From assembly GCF_003336425.1 (NCBI RefSeq), contig NZ_QEIO01000010.1:1-63036 (forward strand): a DNA stretch of 63,036 nt, in the 5' to 3' direction. Origin of the DNA: Marinitenerispora sediminis. Its GTDB lineage: Bacteria; Actinomycetota; Actinomycetes; Streptosporangiales; Streptosporangiaceae. The translations under genes were made by a program, and so were the position numbers. Of the stretch, positions 32,495 through 42,557 are shown one piece after another (within the stretch, counting starts at the first letter, position 1; every line of letters begins with the position of its first letter). The notes under the pieces are model-generated. The model was given only the letters and a program-made list of their open reading frames with translations, ran no database searches and was not told the origin of the DNA.

Positions 32495-33112
32495 GTGTTC
32501 ACCGGAATCGTAGAGGAGCTGGGCGAGGTCGTCGCCGTCACTCCCGTCGGCGCCTCCGGCCAGGCCGCGCGGCTGACGATCCACGGCCCGACCGTCACCT
32601 CCGACGCCGGCCACGGCGACTCCATCGCGGTCAACGGCGTGTGCCTCACCGTCACCGAGTGCGCCGACGGCCGGTTCACCGCCGACGTCATGAAGGAGAC
32701 GCTCGACCGCTCCAGCCTCGGCGCCCTCACCCCCGGATCCCCGGTCAACCTGGAACGGGCCGCCCCGGTCTCGGGCCGGCTCGGCGGGCACATCGTGCAG
32801 GGCCACGTGGACGGCACCGGACGGATCCTTGAGCGCGTCCCCGGGACCCGCTGGGAGACCGTCCGGGTCTCGCTGCCCGCCGACCTCGCCCGCTACGTCG
32901 TCGAGAAGGGCTCGATCACCGTCGACGGCGTCAGCCTCACCGTGGCCTCTATCGGCGAGGACGCGTTCGCCGTCAGCCTCATCCCCACCACCCTCGACCT
33001 GACCACGCTCGGCCGCAAGGGCGTCGGCGACCCCGTCAACCTGGAGGTCGACGTCCTGGCCAAGTACGTGGAGCGGCTGCTGGGCGCGACCGGGCGGGAG
33101 AGCAACCGATGA
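32495..33112 (+). CDS. ribE: Riboflavin synthase alpha chain
   Basis: 205 residues, GTG start, beginning with the diagnostic '[15 protein letters not shown]'. The two lumazine-binding repeats are evident ('[15 protein letters not shown]' in the first and '[20 protein letters not shown]' in the second). Each domain holds one 6,7-dimethyl-8-ribityllumazine; dismutation gives riboflavin. It is the first gene after the FMN riboswitch and overlaps the transporter gene by four bases (ATGA). Confidence 0.97.
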   Translation: MFTGIVEELGEVVAVTPVGASGQAARLTIHGPTVTSDAGHGDSIAVNGVCLTVTECADGRFTADVMKETLDRSSLGALTPGSPVNLERAAPVSGRLGGHIVQGHVDGTGRILERVPGTRWETVRVSLPADLARYVVEKGSITVDGVSLTVASIGEDAFAVSLIPTTLDLTTLGRKGVGDPVNLEVDVLAKYVERLLGATGRESNR

Positions 33113-33780
33113 GCGGAGCCGAGGCCGGGGTGTGGTGGCTGGAGTGGGCCTACGCCGGGTTCACGCTGTTCGGCGAGCACGTCCGCTGGGCGGACCTCCT
33201 CGGCAACATCGCCGCACTCGCCACCGTGGCGCTCGCGGTGCGCCGCAGCCTGTGGACGTGGCCGGTGCAGCTGCTCGGCGCCGTCCTGCTGTTCGCCGTC
33301 TCCATCGACGCCCACCTGCTCGGCAACGCGCTCAAGCAGGTGATGTTCGCGCTGCTCGTCTGCTACGGCTGGTACCGCTGGGTGCGCGGCACCCGTGGCG
33401 GCGCCGAGCTGCCGGTGCGCCCCGCTACCGCGCGCGAGCGCGTCCTGCTGGCCGGCGCGCTGGTCGGCGGCACGGTCGCGGCCGCCCTGCTCTTCGAGGC
33501 CACGGGGATCTCCTGGGCGCCGTGGCCGGACGCGTTCATCTTCGTCGGCAGCGCCGTCGCGACGTTCGGCCAGAGCCGGGCGCTCATCGACTTCTGGTGG
33601 GTCTGGATCGTGGTCGACCTGGTGGGCGTGCCGCTCGCCCTGATGTCGGGGCTGTGGGTCAGCGGGATCGTCTACGGCGTCTTCTTCGTGCTGGCGGTCG
33701 TGGGCATCCGCGACTGGACGAGGCGGCACCGGGCGCTCGCGGCCGCGGCCGGCCTCCGGCCGGAGGGGGCGGCGGCGTGA
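33109..33780 (+). CDS. ribM: PnuC-type vitamin transporter, probably for riboflavin (RibM/PnuX-like)
   Basis: 223 residues with about seven membrane segments. PnuC-type features are the tryptophan-rich start ('[14 protein letters not shown]'), '[18 protein letters not shown]' and '[19 protein letters not shown]' near the end. PnuC proteins carry nicotinamide riboside, but relatives in actinobacterial rib operons under FMN riboswitches (RibM, PnuX) move riboflavin by facilitated diffusion. Position between ribE and ribBA is the reason for that choice; the sequence alone does not settle the substrate. Confidence 0.85.
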   Translation: MSGAEAGVWWLEWAYAGFTLFGEHVRWADLLGNIAALATVALAVRRSLWTWPVQLLGAVLLFAVSIDAHLLGNALKQVMFALLVCYGWYRWVRGTRGGAELPVRPATARERVLLAGALVGGTVAAALLFEATGISWAPWPDAFIFVGSAVATFGQSRALIDFWWVWIVVDLVGVPLALMSGLWVSGIVYGVFFVLAVVGIRDWTRRHRALAAAAGLRPEGAAA

Positions 33781-33874
33781 CCAACACCCCGCCCGAGAGA
33801 CCCGGGCACGCGGAGCCGGCCGCCGCGCGCCCCGCCCAGGCGAGTCCGGCCGGACCCGCACGGACACCGAGTAG

Positions 33875-35713
<1,839 letters not shown>

Positions 35714-35799
35714 CGACGCGGCGCGGCGCGGCGCGGCCGGGCGGTTCGCCCGGTCGCGCCGTCCGCCGTGATAATCCAGAGACAGGAGACGATCCAGCC

Positions 35800-36294
35800 G
35801 TGCAGCCGGGAAACGTGAGAGATGGTGACGCTGTGGGCGATTCGGCCCGCCCGCCGGTTCCGGACCTGCCCGCCACATGGCGGCCGCGCAACATCCGCGT
35901 GGTCGGCTACGGGCTGGCCGGACTGGTCCTCGCCACCATGGTCGCGCTCGCGGTGATCCTGCCGGCGGACTGGGGGCTCCAGGACCGCGTCGGCCTGGTG
36001 GCCATCGGGCTCGTGGGGGTCGGGGTGCTGCACCTGCTCGCCCGGCCGCGCGTGCTGGCGACCGAACGCGGGGTCACCGTCGTCAACTGCATCCGCACGC
36101 ACGTGCTCGACTGGGCGGAGATCGTCGACATCCGCATGCCCGTGGGGGAGCCGTGGCCCACGATCGACCTCGCCGACGGCTCCACGCTCGCGGCCATGGG
36201 CATCCAGAGCAACGACGGCCGAATGGCCGGTGAGAACCTGGCACAGCTCCAGGCGCTGCTCCACCAGCGCGGAGAGGCACAGGAACCGGGCTGA
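35800..36294 (+). CDS. PH-domain membrane protein
   Basis: 164 residues, probable GTG start at 35800 with AGGAG eleven bases upstream (GTG 35833 is also possible). A short polar leader precedes two membrane segments, 'VVGYGLAGLVLATMVALAVI' and 'RVGLVAIGLVGVGVLHLL'. The C-terminal part is a small PH-like domain ('VLATERGVTVVNCIRTHVLD', 'ADGSTLAAMGIQSND'). Similar proteins lie at the end of actinobacterial rib/his clusters; their role is unknown. It is probably the last gene of the riboswitch-controlled transcript. Confidence 0.78.
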   Translation: MQPGNVRDGDAVGDSARPPVPDLPATWRPRNIRVVGYGLAGLVLATMVALAVILPADWGLQDRVGLVAIGLVGVGVLHLLARPRVLATERGVTVVNCIRTHVLDWAEIVDIRMPVGEPWPTIDLADGSTLAAMGIQSNDGRMAGENLAQLQALLHQRGEAQEPG

Positions 36295-36467
36295 GGGCAG
36301 CGGCGCGGGTCGCGCGTCGCGGATTGCAGGGCCGATCGGGAACCAGAAGTGCCCGCACCTGGTCCCCGGCCCCCGCCGTGGCCGGAGCGCCGTCGGCCTC
36401 TGGCCGCCATCGGCGGTCCCACCGAGACGGGCGGTGTCCGTGCGGCACGGCTGCGGCTGAGGACGCG

Positions 36468-36502
36468 AACGGCCCCGCATCCTAGGTGGGTGCGGGGCCG
36501 TT
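36468..36502. terminator. Bidirectional terminator
   Basis: A perfect 12-bp stem, AACGGCCCCGCA (36468-36479) with TGCGGGGCCGTT (36491-36502), 11-nt loop, followed by T on the plus strand. It closes the riboflavin operon and also lies past the end of the convergent secreted-repeat gene. Apart from this hairpin, the 36295-36624 gap holds nothing I can identify. Confidence 0.85.
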
Positions 36503-36624
36503 TCCGCTCCAGCGCGCGCCCACCCCGAACATGACGGCGCGGCGTTCCCCGCCGGCCGGGGCTGGCAGTGGGCCTCCGGCCGGGCACGCAGGGCGGGCGG
36601 CGTTCGCTCCGGTCAGGACGCGGG

Positions 36625-37059
36625 TCAGTCCACTATGCGGGCGTACAGGTAGCGGGTCTGTCCGTTCTCGTCGCCGGAGTGCTGCCGGCCGACCAGGACC
36701 TGGTTAACCGGGGCCGCGAAGAACGAGTCGCTCTCGCGCTGGGAACCGCTCCAGATCGGGGCGCTCACCTGGACCTGTTGCCCGTCGATGAGGATGAGGC
36801 CGCAGTAGTACGTGGTGCTGCCGTTCTCGTCGCCGGAATGCGCTCGGCCGAGAAGAACCTGGTTGGTGGGGCAGACGACGGGGACGCCCGCCGACTCCCG
36901 CACCGTCTGGGTGTAGCCGTCGATGATGACGATCTCTGCGGCGCTGGCCTCGGTGGCCGTCGCCGTGGCGAGACCTGCGGACAGCAGGCCGCTGCCCACA
37001 AGAGCCAGGGCCCGCTTGCCGGTGCGCGAGAAATGGGTCACGAGCATCCTTCTTGTCAT
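36625..37059 (-). CDS. Secreted protein with two GDENG repeats
   Basis: 144 residues from ATG 37059 (ATG 37047 is an alternative). A Sec signal peptide ends near 'ATEASAAEI'. The mature 105 residues contain two copies of one unit, 'NQVLLGRAHSGDENGSTTYY' and 'NQVLVGRQHSGDENGQTRYL', about 45 residues apart. Two cysteines fall in the first unit ('VVCPTNQ', 'YYCGLI') and could form a disulfide. The repeat suggests a small beta-rich binding module, perhaps for a sugar or metal; no known domain was recognised. It is transcribed alone, convergent with the riboflavin operon. Confidence 0.72.
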   Translation of the reverse strand: MTRRMLVTHFSRTGKRALALVGSGLLSAGLATATATEASAAEIVIIDGYTQTVRESAGVPVVCPTNQVLLGRAHSGDENGSTTYYCGLILIDGQQVQVSAPIWSGSQRESDSFFAAPVNQVLVGRQHSGDENGQTRYLYARIVD

Positions 37060-37423
37060 GACGGTACGTGATTCGCCGATCGCGCTACGTCCTTTCGAGG
37101 AGGGTGGTGACCTGGTCTGTGAAGTTCCCGCTGGGGGAGCTGTCGCGGGGGCGGCGGCACGCGCAAAAGGCCCGGCACCGTACCGCGGTGACGCTCCGCG
37201 ACCGCTCCCCGAAATCCGACGGCCGGCCATGGCCGGAAACGGCCGCGCCGGTGACCTCGCGTCCGTGGCGACGGGCTCCGTCCCGCCCACCGGTAGCGGC
37301 TGACGTCGGCTCCGTACCGGTGGTCACCTGGTCTGTTCGGCGGAATCGGGTGCGCGGCCGATCGGACGAGTGGGGCCGCAGGACGGCGGCGTCCGCGATT
37401 GGAAACGTCACGGCGTCATATCG
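37060..37423. other. 364-bp divergent region with an 18-bp repeat
   Basis: GGTGGTGACCTGGTCTGT at 37101-37118 recurs with one change (G to C at position 7) at 37319-37336, in the same orientation. The first copy lies about 40 bp upstream of the secreted-repeat gene start, the second about 90 bp before the small membrane ORF. Both contain the partial dyad ACCTGGT. No other gene is supported. Confidence 0.45.
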
Positions 37424-37603
37424 ATGCGGACGGCGACCGAACGCAACCGCGCCGTAGTGCGTCTCACCGACATGGACGTCAAGGACCGGAACAGGAACGC
37501 GCATCGGTCGCGCCGGGCGGACCCGGTCGGGCTGTTGCTCTGGTTCGTCGTGGTGACCCTGGCGCTGCTCTCCCTCGTCGTCGATCACCTGTCCGGCTGG
37601 TAG
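37424..37603 (+). CDS. Possible small single-pass membrane protein
   Basis: 59 residues from ATG 37424, or 43 from ATG 37472. Neither start has a good ribosome site. The polar N-terminus is followed by one strongly hydrophobic helix ('PVGLLLWFVVVTLALLSLVV') and a six-residue tail. Codon third positions are GC-rich and the helix is convincing, but expression is unproven and a chance open frame remains possible. Confidence 0.4.
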   Translation: MRTATERNRAVVRLTDMDVKDRNRNAHRSRRADPVGLLLWFVVVTLALLSLVVDHLSGW

Positions 37604-37823
37604 CGGGGACACCGCAGCCGGCCCGTCGGGAACAACAGCACCAGCGGTCCAGCACTCGGGACGGTCGCGGCGGCGGCCGTCCTTCGGTGCTTCCGGGAGA
37701 GGGCGGCCGGTCGTGGGGGCGAATGGCGGGATCGGGGCGGTGGTTTCGGGGAACGTCCGCCTTACCCTCCCCGCCCGCAACGGCATAGCCTGGCGGAGAG
37801 CGGCACAAGGGGGCGGCCACGTC

Positions 37824-38801
37824 ATGAGCGATGTCATCGAGTCCCGCGGTCTCGCGGTCCCGGCACCGGCCGACCTCGCCGCGCTGCTCGACGCCCAGGA
37901 CTACCTTGCCGACGACGGCGTCGCGACGGCCTGCTTCCTCGCCCTCCGGATGGGGCGCCCGCTGTTCCTCGAAGGAGACGCAGGGGTCGGCAAGACCGAA
38001 CTCGCCAAGGCGCTCGCCGCGGCCGTCGGCGGTCCGCTGATCCGCCTGCAGTGCTACGAGGGCATCGACGCCGCGCAGGCCCTCTACGACTGGGACTACC
38101 CGCGCCAGCTGCTGCACCTGCGCGCGGCCCAGGCCGCCGGCGCCGACGGCGTCGCCGAACTCGAGGCCGGCCTCTACGACCGGCGCTTCCTGCTGGCGCG
38201 TCCGCTGCTGCGCGCCCTGGAGACGAGCGGACCGGCGCCGAGCGTGCTGCTCATCGACGAGATCGACCGCGCCGACGACGAGTTCGAGGCGTTCCTGCTG
38301 GAGTTCCTCGCCGACTTCACCATCTCCATCCCCGAACTCGGCACCGTGCGGGCCGCCGTACCCCCGCTCGTCGTGCTCACCTCCAACCGCACCCGCGAGG
38401 TGCACGACGCGCTCAAGCGCCGCTGCCTCTACCACTGGATGCCGCACCCGGACTTCCACCGCGAGGTCGCCATCATCCGGCGCCGGCTGCCCGAGGCGAC
38501 CGAGCGGCTGGTGCGCGACGTCGCGCGGGTCACCCAGCGGCTCCGCGATCCGGCCGCCGCGGGCCCCGGCCTGCTCAAGCCGCCCGGGGTGGCCGAGAGC
38601 ATCGACTGGGCCGCCGCGCTGGTCGCCCTGGGGGCGCGCGGGCTCGACCGGGAGCGCGCGGCCCGCACCCTCGGCGCGCTGGTCAAGCACCGCGAGGACC
38701 ACGACGAGGTGCGCCGCCGGCTCGACGATCTGCTGGCGGGCGCGGCCAGCGCCACCGGCGCCGACGGGAACGGGGCCCCGGCGGGAGGTGACCCCGGGTG
38801 A
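37824..38801 (+). CDS. MoxR-family AAA ATPase (CoxD-like)
   Basis: 325 residues from ATG 37824. Walker A 'LFLEGDAGVGKTELAKALAA', Walker B 'VLLIDEIDRADDEFEAF', sensor 1 'VVLTSNRTREVHDALKRRC' and 'YHWMPHPDFHREVAII' are all present, as in CoxD of aerobic CO dehydrogenase clusters. CoxD and a VWA partner help insert sulfur and copper, or otherwise remodel the active site, of molybdenum hydroxylases. The stop overlaps the VWA gene start by four bases (GTGA), supporting a functional pair. Confidence 0.88.
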   Translation: MSDVIESRGLAVPAPADLAALLDAQDYLADDGVATACFLALRMGRPLFLEGDAGVGKTELAKALAAAVGGPLIRLQCYEGIDAAQALYDWDYPRQLLHLRAAQAAGADGVAELEAGLYDRRFLLARPLLRALETSGPAPSVLLIDEIDRADDEFEAFLLEFLADFTISIPELGTVRAAVPPLVVLTSNRTREVHDALKRRCLYHWMPHPDFHREVAIIRRRLPEATERLVRDVARVTQRLRDPAAAGPGLLKPPGVAESIDWAAALVALGARGLDRERAARTLGALVKHREDHDEVRRRLDDLLAGAASATGADGNGAPAGGDPG

Positions 38802-39946
38802 CGTCCACCGCACCACCGCCCGCCGGCACCGGCCTGGACGCACTGCTCGGCTTCCTGCCGGCGCTGCGCGCGGCCGGCGTGCCGGCCGGCGGCGACCGGG
38901 CGCGCGCCTTCGTGGCCGCGCTCGACGCCCTCGACGTCGCCGACCCCCGCCAGGTCTACTGGGCCGGCCGGCTGACCCTGTGCTCGCTACCGGCCGACCT
39001 GCCCCGCTACGACGCGTGCTTCGCCGCCTACTTCGGCGGGCAGCACGCCACCGGAACAGCGGTCCCGCCGGTGCCGCAGCCCCGCCCGGCCGCGTGGCCC
39101 CCAGAGACCAGCGGCGACACCGGCGAGCCGCCGGACACCCGTCGGGCGCGCGCGGCCAGCGACACCGAGGTGCTGCGGTCCCGGAACCTCGCCGCCCTCA
39201 CCGACGAGGAGCGCGCCGAGGTGGCCCGGCTGCTCGGCCTGCTCGCCGCGCACCGGCCGCGGCGCCGGACCCGCCGCACCGCCCCCGCCCGGCACGGCCG
39301 GCTCGACTGGGTGCGCACCGCGCGCACCGGCCTGCGCGACGGCGGTGAACCGCTGCGGCTGCTGCGCCGGGACCGGACCACCCGGCCGCGGCGCGTGGTG
39401 CTGCTGGTCGACGTCAGCGGATCGATGGCCCCCTACGCCGACGCGCTGCTCCGCCTGGCGCACGCCGTCACCCGGGGCCACCCCGGGCACACCGAGGTGT
39501 TCAGTATCGGCACCCGCCTCACCCGGCTCACCCGCGAGATGCGCGTCCGCGACCCCGGTGCCGCGCTGGCCGCCGCGGGGGCGGCCATCCCCGACTGGAG
39601 CGGGGGCACCCGGCTCGGTGGCGAGCTCCGGGAGTTCCTGGACCACTACGGGCAGCGCGGCATGGCGCGCGGCGCGGTCGTGGTGATCGCCTCCGACGGC
39701 TGGGAGCGCGGCTCCGCCGCCCCGCTCGGCCGCCAGATGGCGCGGCTGTCCCGCCTCGCGCACCGCGTCGTCTGGGTCAATCCGCACAAGGCGCAGCCGG
39801 AGTACCGGCCGCTCACCGGGGGGATGCGCGCCGCGCTGCCGCACATCGACGACTTCGTGTCCGGGCACAGCCTGGAGGCGCTGGAGGAGCTGGCCACCGT
39901 CGTCATCGGCGGCGGACGGGGGAGGGGAGGAACGCCACGTGCGTGA
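38798..39946 (+). CDS. VWA-domain protein, CoxE-like
   Basis: 382 residues, GTG start at 38798. The N-terminal part is the conserved CoxE region ('PAGGDRARAFVAALDALDVA', 'VYWAGRLTLC'). The VWA domain begins near residue 200 with an intact metal-ion-dependent adhesion site, 'VLLVDVSGSMAPYADALLRL'. 'SIGTRLTRLTREMRV' and 'VVVIASDGWERG' follow. CoxE-type proteins act with the MoxR ATPase in maturation of CO dehydrogenase-like enzymes. It overlaps the XdhC-like gene by eight bases. Confidence 0.88.
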   Translation: MTSTAPPPAGTGLDALLGFLPALRAAGVPAGGDRARAFVAALDALDVADPRQVYWAGRLTLCSLPADLPRYDACFAAYFGGQHATGTAVPPVPQPRPAAWPPETSGDTGEPPDTRRARAASDTEVLRSRNLAALTDEERAEVARLLGLLAAHRPRRRTRRTAPARHGRLDWVRTARTGLRDGGEPLRLLRRDRTTRPRRVVLLVDVSGSMAPYADALLRLAHAVTRGHPGHTEVFSIGTRLTRLTREMRVRDPGAALAAAGAAIPDWSGGTRLGGELREFLDHYGQRGMARGAVVVIASDGWERGSAAPLGRQMARLSRLAHRVVWVNPHKAQPEYRPLTGGMRAALPHIDDFVSGHSLEALEELATVVIGGGRGRGGTPRA

Positions 39947-41099
39947 CATCAGGACGGCCGTCGCGGACCTGTACTCGACGGGGGAGACGTTCGCGCTCGC
40001 GACCGTGATCGACACCCAGCGCAGCTCGCCGCGCGGAGCCGGGGCGGCCATGGCCGTGTCGGCGTCCGGTGAGGTGGCCGGCAGTGTGTCCGGCGGCTGC
40101 GTCGAGGGCGCCGTCTACGAGCTGGCGCAGGAGGTGATCCGCACCGGCCGCCCGGCGCGCGAGCGGTACGGGGTCAGCGACGACGACGCGTTCGCCGTGG
40201 GACTGACTTGCGGCGGCGAGCTGCACGTGTTCGTGGAGCCCGTCGACCGCCGCGGGCATCCGCACCTGGGGGAGGTGCTGGCGGCCATCGACGCGCACGA
40301 GCCGGTGGCGGTGGCCACCGTGGTGGCCGGCCCCGCGCGCGTGGGGGCGCGCCGGGTCGTCTGGCCGGACCGCGCGGCGGGGCACCTCGGCACCGACCGG
40401 CTCGACGACGCGGTCGACGACGACGTCCGCGGCATGCTCGCGCAGGGCCGCACCGGGATCCTGCGTTACGGAGCGGAGGGGCAGCGGCGCGGCGACGAGC
40501 TGGAGCTGTTCGTGCGGTCCTTCGCGCCGGCGCCGCGCATGCTCGTGTTCGGCGCCATCGACTTCGCCGCGGCCGTCGCCGAGGTCGGCGGCTTCCTCGG
40601 CTACCGCGTCACGGTCTGCGACGCCCGGCCGGTCTTCGCCACTCCCAAGCGCTTCCCCGGCGCCGACGAGGTGGTGGTCCGCTGGCCGCACGTCTACCTC
40701 AGCGAGGTGGCGGACCAGATCGACGAGCGGACCGCCATCTGCGTGCTGACCCACGACCCCAAGTTCGACGTCCCGGTGCTGCGGCTCGCGCTGGGCACCC
40801 GCGCGGGCTACATCGGTGCGATGGGCAGCCGGCGCACCCACGAGGACCGTCTGGCCCGGCTGCGGGAGGCGGGCGTACCGGAGGAGCGCCTGGCCCGGCT
40901 GCGCTCCCCGATCGGGCTGGACATCGGGGCCCGCACCCCGGAGGAGACCGCGGTCTCCATCGCGGCGGAACTCATCCAGACCCGGTGGGGCGGCAGCGGC
41001 CTCCCGCTCCAGGACACCCGCGGCCGGATCCACGGCGGGCCGGCGATGCCGCCCGGCCGGATCCCGGCGGGGTCGGCCTCCGGCTCCGGCCGCCGCTGA
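39939..41099 (+). CDS. XdhC/CoxF family maturation factor
   Basis: 386 residues, GTG start at 39939 after GGGGAGG. The N-terminal XdhC domain has 'LATVIDTQRSSPRGAGAAMA' and 'GSVSGGCVEGAVYELAQ' (the conserved Gly-Gly-Cys). The C-terminal Rossmann-like domain has 'MLVFGAIDFAAAVAEVGGFL' and 'GYIGAMGSRRTHEDRLARL'. XdhC proteins bind molybdenum cofactor, help add the terminal sulfur, and deliver it to xanthine dehydrogenase-family enzymes. No such enzyme is encoded in this window, so its client must be elsewhere. Confidence 0.93.
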   Translation: MRDIRTAVADLYSTGETFALATVIDTQRSSPRGAGAAMAVSASGEVAGSVSGGCVEGAVYELAQEVIRTGRPARERYGVSDDDAFAVGLTCGGELHVFVEPVDRRGHPHLGEVLAAIDAHEPVAVATVVAGPARVGARRVVWPDRAAGHLGTDRLDDAVDDDVRGMLAQGRTGILRYGAEGQRRGDELELFVRSFAPAPRMLVFGAIDFAAAVAEVGGFLGYRVTVCDARPVFATPKRFPGADEVVVRWPHVYLSEVADQIDERTAICVLTHDPKFDVPVLRLALGTRAGYIGAMGSRRTHEDRLARLREAGVPEERLARLRSPIGLDIGARTPEETAVSIAAELIQTRWGGSGLPLQDTRGRIHGGPAMPPGRIPAGSASGSGRR

Positions 41100-41223
41100 C
41101 CCGCGGTCCCGCCCCTGGCCTGCGCGGAGGCGGGAACGCCGGGCGGGCGCTCCGCCGGGCCGTGCATGAGGCGCTCTCCACCGGGCAGGTGCGCGAACAC
41201 GCGACTTCCGGTGGGAGGGACCT

Positions 41224-41709
41224 ATGCCTGGATGGGGATGGCTCGGAGCGCTGCTGATCATCTCGGTCGGACTCATCGTGGTCTGGGCCGCGTGGCGCCG
41301 GGAGAACCGGCCGCGGCGGTTCTTCCGCGGCGGCGTGCTCGACACGGAGCAGGACCGCATCGAGCCGGCCGACCACGCGCGCCTGGCACCCGAGGTGGTC
41401 GAGGAGCCGCAGGCGCCGATCAACATGGCCAGCGGCCTCGACGCGCAGGCCGCCGCCCTGGTGGAGGGCGGGGAGCGGCCGCACGGCACGCTCTCGCCGA
41501 CCGTTGACGAGGAGGCCGCGGCGGTGGTCGACGAGGAGGTCCGGCAGCAGCGCGGCGACGACCCGGCCGACGAGCACCCGCGGCGCGACCCCCGGACGCG
41601 GCCGGCTGTCGACGGGCCCGGCTCGCGGGACGCTGCCGAGGCCCGGGGCGCGGAGGAGGCGCCGCAGCCGCACGTCCTTGACGAGGAGCCGCGCGGACGG
41701 CACGGTTGA
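41224..41709 (+). CDS. Uncharacterised membrane-anchored acidic protein
   Basis: 161 residues from ATG 41224, with GGGAGG just upstream. One N-terminal transmembrane helix ('WLGALLIISVGLIVVWAAW') is followed by a basic stop-transfer patch and a long acidic, probably disordered tail ('EEAAAVVDEEVRQQRGDDPA'). No domain is recognisable. It lies between the XdhC-like and MobA-like genes on the same strand, 124 and 148 bp away, and may belong to the same functional group or simply be inserted there. Confidence 0.68.
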   Translation: MPGWGWLGALLIISVGLIVVWAAWRRENRPRRFFRGGVLDTEQDRIEPADHARLAPEVVEEPQAPINMASGLDAQAAALVEGGERPHGTLSPTVDEEAAAVVDEEVRQQRGDDPADEHPRRDPRTRPAVDGPGSRDAAEARGAEEAPQPHVLDEEPRGRHG

Positions 41710-41857
41710 GCGGCCGGAACCGGTCACCAATTCGGGTAAACCACAGCGCCGATCGGGGTACGCGACCGTACGATCAGGGTCGTTTGTGGGCGTAACGGGC
41801 GATGCGCGGACCTGTGGGGGTCCGGGCGGGCGGGAACGCTCGTGGCATCATCACGTC

Positions 41858-42481
41858 ATGACGACACGTGCGCGAGGCGACGGCGCGGCGATCGCGGGTC
41901 TGCTCTTGGCGGCAGGGGAGGGCAGCCGCCTGGGGCGCCCCAAGGCGCTCGTCGAACTGGCCGGGGAACGGCTGGTCGACCGGGGCGTGCGGACGCTGCG
42001 CACCGGCGGCTGCGCACCCGTCTACGTCGTCACCGGGGCGGCCGACATCGACGTCGAGGACGCCGTGGACGTGCACAACCCCGACTGGAACAGCGGGATG
42101 GGCTCCTCGCTGCGCGTGGGACTGGAAGCGCTCCCGGACGCCGTGGACGCCGTCGTGGTGGCGCTCGCCGACCAGCCCCTGGTCACGCCCGCGGCGGTGG
42201 AGCGCCTGGTCGCCGCCTATCAGGACGGTGCCCGTGCGGCCGTCGCCACCTACGCCGGCAATCTGCGCAACCCCGTGCTGCTCGCCCGGGAGCACTGGCC
42301 GAGCGTGCAGGCGCTCGCGCAGGGCGACGTCGGCGCCCGGCCCTTCCTGAGCGCCTACTCCCACTTGGTGACCACGGTGGCCTGCGACGACGTGGCCCGT
42401 CCCGACGACATCGACACCCCCGAGGACCTGGACCGGCTGAGCCGGCTGCTCACCACGCCGCCGGAGGAGACCGCGTCCTGA
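41858..42481 (+). CDS. MobA/MocA-like molybdenum cofactor nucleotidyltransferase
   Basis: 207 residues from ATG 41858. The GT-A-like nucleotidyltransferase signature 'GLLLAAGEGSRLGRPKALVE' is at the N-terminus, with 'VHNPDWNSGMGSSLRVGLEA' and the metal-binding 'VVVALADQPLVTPAAVERL' following. The NSGMxxSLR segment is typical of MocA, which makes the cytosine-dinucleotide form of the cofactor used by xanthine dehydrogenase and CO dehydrogenase families. This agrees with the MoxR, VWA and XdhC genes just upstream. A dyad (GTACG/CGTAC at 41758-41771) lies upstream and may be regulatory. Confidence 0.9.
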   Translation: MTTRARGDGAAIAGLLLAAGEGSRLGRPKALVELAGERLVDRGVRTLRTGGCAPVYVVTGAADIDVEDAVDVHNPDWNSGMGSSLRVGLEALPDAVDAVVVALADQPLVTPAAVERLVAAYQDGARAAVATYAGNLRNPVLLAREHWPSVQALAQGDVGARPFLSAYSHLVTTVACDDVARPDDIDTPEDLDRLSRLLTTPPEETAS

Positions 42482-42490
42482 CCTCCGAGC

Positions 42491-42551
42491 CGGTCCCCGC
42501 GCCGGCGGGTCCGGCCGCCCGGTCCCACGGCGGGACCGCGGGCGGGGACCG
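42491..42551. terminator. Nested terminator hairpin between convergent genes
   Basis: An outer stem CGGTCCCCGC (42491-42500) with GCGGGGACCG (42542-42551) encloses an inner stem CGGTCCC (42520-42526) with GGGACCG (42532-42538). It occupies the gap between the MobA-like gene and the aldose epimerase, which converge. Confidence 0.6.
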
Positions 42552-42557
42552 CCGACG

